Below are positions 61,976-64,000 of a stretch of 64,000 bases of DNA, piece after piece. The notes beneath the pieces are model-generated. The model saw nothing but the letters and a program-made list of their open reading frames with translations. It did not search any database and was not told where the DNA came from. Position 1 is the stretch's first letter. Each line of letters starts with the position of its first letter. The DNA is from DASZQY01 sp963843565 (GTDB lineage Bacteria; Pseudomonadota; Alphaproteobacteria; Rhizobiales; Kaistiaceae). The stretch spans positions 372,001 through 436,000 of the forward strand of contig CAWJKY010000003.1 in assembly GCA_963843565.1 (NCBI GenBank), written 5' to 3'. The translations under genes and the position numbers were made by a program.

Positions 61976-62878
61976 ATGAGGGGTCGTCTGCGCATGTGTT
62001 TGGTGCGGCTTGCCGGGTTGCCGGCCACTGTGTTTGCGTTCGCGCTCTGGGGACTGACGCCGGCCATCGCCGCACAGCCAAGCGGCACCGCGATCGCAGT
62101 CGTCCAGGCTTCCCAGGTCGACGGCGCCACCGGGAGGCAGACCCTGCAGGTCAAGCAGGACGTCTATTCCGGCGACAGGATTATCACCGGCCCGTCGGGC
62201 GTGGCGCAGATACTGTTCCGCGACGACACCAAACTGATTGTCGGGCCGAACTCGTCGATGACGATCGACGCGTTCGTGTACGGGGGCGGTGGGTCGGCGC
62301 AGAAGGTCACGCTCAACGCGGTCAAGGGCGCCTTCCGGTTCATCACCGGCAACAGCCCCAAGGGCGCCTATTCGATCGTGACGCCGGCGGCGATAATCGG
62401 CGTACGCGGTACGGTCTTCGACTTCTCCGTCAACAACTGGGCTTTTGAGAACTCGACGCGCATCCTCCAGTTCAGCGGAAGCACCCGCATCTGCCACTTG
62501 GTGCCGATCGATCCGACGCATCCCGAGCAGAAGAAGAGCGTCTGCGACATCCACGCGGATCCCTGCGGGGTCGCGGTGATCACGAGCGGCTCGCCCGACA
62601 TCGAACGGATCAGGTCTCAATTCCGGCGCAACCAGGAAATCGCGCGCTTCTTCCCGCTTGCCCAGCAGAACCAGAACAACTTCGCGTCGGGCTTCCGGGT
62701 CAGCACGCGGGCTTGCGGCAACCTGGCGGTCAACGAGCCGCTGCAGCCGACGTCGCCACAGCCGCAACCGGCCCAGGCACCTCCGCCGTCGCCACCACCG
62801 CCGCCTCCTCCTCCTCCGCCACCACCACCACCGCCGCCGCCACCTCCGCCGCCGCCGCCGCCACGAAAGGGCGCCTAG
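61976..62878 (+). CDS. Secreted FecR-domain protein with polyproline tail
   Basis: A 300-residue exported protein. Signal peptide (residues 1-34, MRGRLRMCLVRLAGLPATVF). The FecR domain runs from about residue 40 to 175: VDGATGRQTLQVKQDVYSGD, SGVAQILFRDDTKLIVGPNS, KGAFRFITGNSPKGAYSIVTP and PAAIIGVRGTVFDF. FecR proteins are best known as anti-sigma/iron-signal transducers, but this one has no membrane helix and no sigma gene beside it. The C-terminal tail is 27 prolines in 28 codons followed by RKGA. A GTG 13 codons upstream is possible. It sits between the two tRNA-Pro 3' repeats. Confidence 0.85.
   Translation: MRGRLRMCLVRLAGLPATVFAFALWGLTPAIAAQPSGTAIAVVQASQVDGATGRQTLQVKQDVYSGDRIITGPSGVAQILFRDDTKLIVGPNSSMTIDAFVYGGGGSAQKVTLNAVKGAFRFITGNSPKGAYSIVTPAAIIGVRGTVFDFSVNNWAFENSTRILQFSGSTRICHLVPIDPTHPEQKKSVCDIHADPCGVAVITSGSPDIERIRSQFRRNQEIARFFPLAQQNQNNFASGFRVSTRACGNLAVNEPLQPTSPQPQPAQAPPPSPPPPPPPPPPPPPPPPPPPPPPPPRKGA
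62780..62863 (+). repeat. CCN codon repeat encoding the polyproline tail
   Basis: 28 codons, all CCN except one TCG, in the last tenth of the FecR-domain gene. The third bases vary (G, T, A, C), so it is a coding repeat kept by selection or slippage, not a perfect microsatellite. Confidence 0.85.
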
Positions 62879-62924
62879 AAGATCTTCGAAACCGTACGCC
62901 GCCGGCGAGCGCACGCGATCGGCA

Positions 62925-62948
62925 GTTCGAATCCTGCCACCCCGACCA
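62925..62948 (+). repeat. Direct repeat, copy 2: duplicate of tRNA-Pro 3' end
   Basis: Identical in 24 bases to 61738-61761. The sequence before it (CGCACGCGATCGGCA) does not fold as a tRNA, so this is not a second tRNA gene; it is an isolated 3'-end copy and marks the right edge of the 1.2-kb segment. Confidence 0.7.
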
Positions 62949-63046
62949 GCCACCTGTGGGTTGGTTTGTCGCAGCTTGCTCCGTCGTTGATCTGACCTAG
63001 TTGGTTTCCCGGGCGACGTTCCGTTTGCGACGGGGCGACTTTCGAG

Positions 63047-63913
63047 TTGATACGGTTCGATCCGGTGAGTCCGCGCGGTATCGTGTGGCTCGCCTCCTAC
63101 CCGAAATCCGGAAACACCTGGGTGCGGGCGTTCCTGTTCGTCCTGCTGAAGCTGATGCAGGGCGAAGCGGTCGCGGCCGTCGACCTGAACGCGGTCGCGA
63201 TCTCCGGCCAGAACGAGCGCACCGCCGACTACTACGTGCGCCACCTGCCCGATCGCGACGCGATCTTCGACCGGGCCGCGGTCGCGGCGGCGCGGCCCAA
63301 GGTGCAGACCGACATCGCCGTGGGCATGCCCGGCCCGGTGATGATCAAGACCCACAATGCGATGGTCGACTATCTCGGTGCGCCGCTGGTCAACCGGGCG
63401 GTCTCGGCCGGGGCGCTCTACATCGTCCGCGATCCGCTCGACGTGGCGGTGTCGCTGGCGCACTTCCACGCGATTTCGCTTGACGCCGCCATCGAGCGGA
63501 TGGCGACGCCCGGCTGGTCCACGCAGACCAACCCGGAGGACGTCTATTTCGTCACCGGCTCGTGGAGCGAGAACGTGGCGAGCTGGACCGCGCGCCCGAA
63601 CCCGGCCGTTCTGGCGGTGCGCTACGAGGACCTGATCGCCAAGCCCGAGGAGACCTTCACCACCCTCGCGCACCACGTCGCCATGCCCGCCAACCCGGCG
63701 CAGATCGCCCGGGCGATCGATCTCACCACCTTCGAACGGATGCGGTCGGCCGAGGCGGCGCAAGGCTTCGTCGAGAAGGCGCCTGAGGCGGATGTGTTCT
63801 TCCGGCGCGGCAAGGTCGGCGAGGGGCGCGAGCGACTTTCGGCGGAGCAGGTGGGGCGCATCGTCGACACGCACCGGGAGCAGATGGCCCGTTTCGGCTA
63901 CCTGCCGGCCTGA
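63047..63913 (+). CDS. Sulfotransferase family protein
   Basis: PAPS-dependent sulfotransferase of 288 residues. The 5'-phosphosulfate-binding loop is ASYPKSGNTWVRAF (residues 17-30) and the 3'-phosphate site is LYIVRDPLDVAVSLAHF; the ARPNPAVLAVRYEDLIAKP segment and C-terminal RRGKVGEGRERL are also family-like (the last being the RKG-type motif). No signal peptide, so it is cytosolic. The start is TTG at 63047 or GTG at 63065. It lies directly right of the tRNA-Pro 3' copy. The acceptor is unknown; small cytosolic sulfotransferases modify lipids, sugars or steroids. Confidence 0.9.
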   Translation: MIRFDPVSPRGIVWLASYPKSGNTWVRAFLFVLLKLMQGEAVAAVDLNAVAISGQNERTADYYVRHLPDRDAIFDRAAVAAARPKVQTDIAVGMPGPVMIKTHNAMVDYLGAPLVNRAVSAGALYIVRDPLDVAVSLAHFHAISLDAAIERMATPGWSTQTNPEDVYFVTGSWSENVASWTARPNPAVLAVRYEDLIAKPEETFTTLAHHVAMPANPAQIARAIDLTTFERMRSAEAAQGFVEKAPEADVFFRRGKVGEGRERLSAEQVGRIVDTHREQMARFGYLPA

Positions 63914-63956
63914 GGCGGCGACCCGGCAGCTTGGCGATTGCGCCCGGCGGCGGTTG

Positions 63957-64000
63957 ATGCTTGAACATGCCCCGATCCGTCAGATCCGCGAGGGAATCGA
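63957..64000 (+). CDS. Possible start of a further gene (partial)
   Basis: The last bases open a frame MLEHAPIRQIREGI that runs off the window end, 43 bases after the sulfotransferase stop. A short GGCGGCGG-rich stretch precedes it but no clear ribosome-binding site. Too little is visible to assign a function. Confidence 0.3.
   Translation, partial: MLEHAPIRQIREGI

Noticed and set aside
62925..62948. A second functional tRNA-Pro gene.
   Set aside because: Only the last 24 bases are present; no acceptor, D-arm or anticodon arm can be formed upstream.
61865..63874. A 669-codon minus-strand frame across the FecR and sulfotransferase genes, with a long Arg/Trp stretch.
   Set aside because: The Arg/Trp stretch is the mirror of the polyproline codons; no domain, and both genes on the other strand are secure.

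Overview
The window looks like a piece of a high-GC alphaproteobacterial chromosome, most likely Hyphomicrobiales (Rhizobiales) or close to them. The signs are: Hda-type DnaA regulator hdaA next to a CDP-alcohol transferase and ppk-ppx, an rnd-aspS pair, a two-domain cold-shock protein, an Omp25/Omp31-like porin, the lptD-lptG-lptF block divergent from pepA-holC, and class I PHA synthase. Most of it is ordinary core genome read from family knowledge; no phage, IS transposase, CRISPR array or secretion system is visible.

Layout. 1-4.4 kb: LPS export genes lptF-lptG-lptD (minus; lptD runs off the left edge). 4.6-7.7 kb: pepA, a toxin-antitoxin pair whose toxin is frameshifted, holC and a methyltransferase, tightly overlapped. 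7.7-13.2 kb: ABC-F ATPase, a small secreted protein, rsgA with a structured leader, a cupin, a DinB protein and aqpZ. 13.3-17.8 kb: katG and oxyR divergent, then three tandem copies of an unknown secreted 118-119 aa protein. 17.9-22.4 kb: ndk, moaE-moaD-pgsA and uvrC with a short-chain reductase. 22.7-26.6 kb: outer-membrane beta-barrel, a small secreted protein, rlmJ and an orphan NosD-like beta-helix protein. 26.6-33.6 kb: purM-purN divergent from a CDP-alcohol transferase, hdaA, ppk and ppx. 33.7-35.8 kb: a likely accessory metal/metalloid block (cupredoxin, ArsR repressor with an operator-like dyad, ArsP-like permease, redox-active thioredoxin-like protein) sitting between ppx and rnd. 35.8-39.6 kb: rnd, a 466-bp gap carrying an AraC-type remnant, aspS and a DUF1801 protein.

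39.7-42.9 kb: two tandem related large secreted proteins of unknown function. 43-48.6 kb: DUF1993 protein, an unlisted 44-aa ORF, a sugar-nucleotide-type dehydratase/epimerase, an MltB-type transglycosylase, PHA synthase and a lipoprotein. 48.7-56.1 kb: class I aminotransferase, an 8-cysteine zinc-ribbon protein, hom, glpX, a glyoxalase-fold protein, a serine hydrolase whose last codons are frameshifted, and recJ. 56.1-59.6 kb: glycosyltransferase facing ugd-uxs (UDP-glucuronate to UDP-xylose). 59.6-64 kb: tRNA-Glu, gloA, cold-shock protein, tRNA-Pro, a FecR-domain protein with a polyproline tail bounded by a second copy of the tRNA-Pro 3' end, and a sulfotransferase.

The strongest candidates for something new are the tRNA-Pro 3'-end duplication that brackets the FecR gene, the leader RNA of rsgA (16-codon ORF, three hairpins, and an 8-bp complement to the rsgA ribosome-binding region), and the two families of tandem secreted unknowns. 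All of these are sequence observations; none has been tested by search or folding program here.
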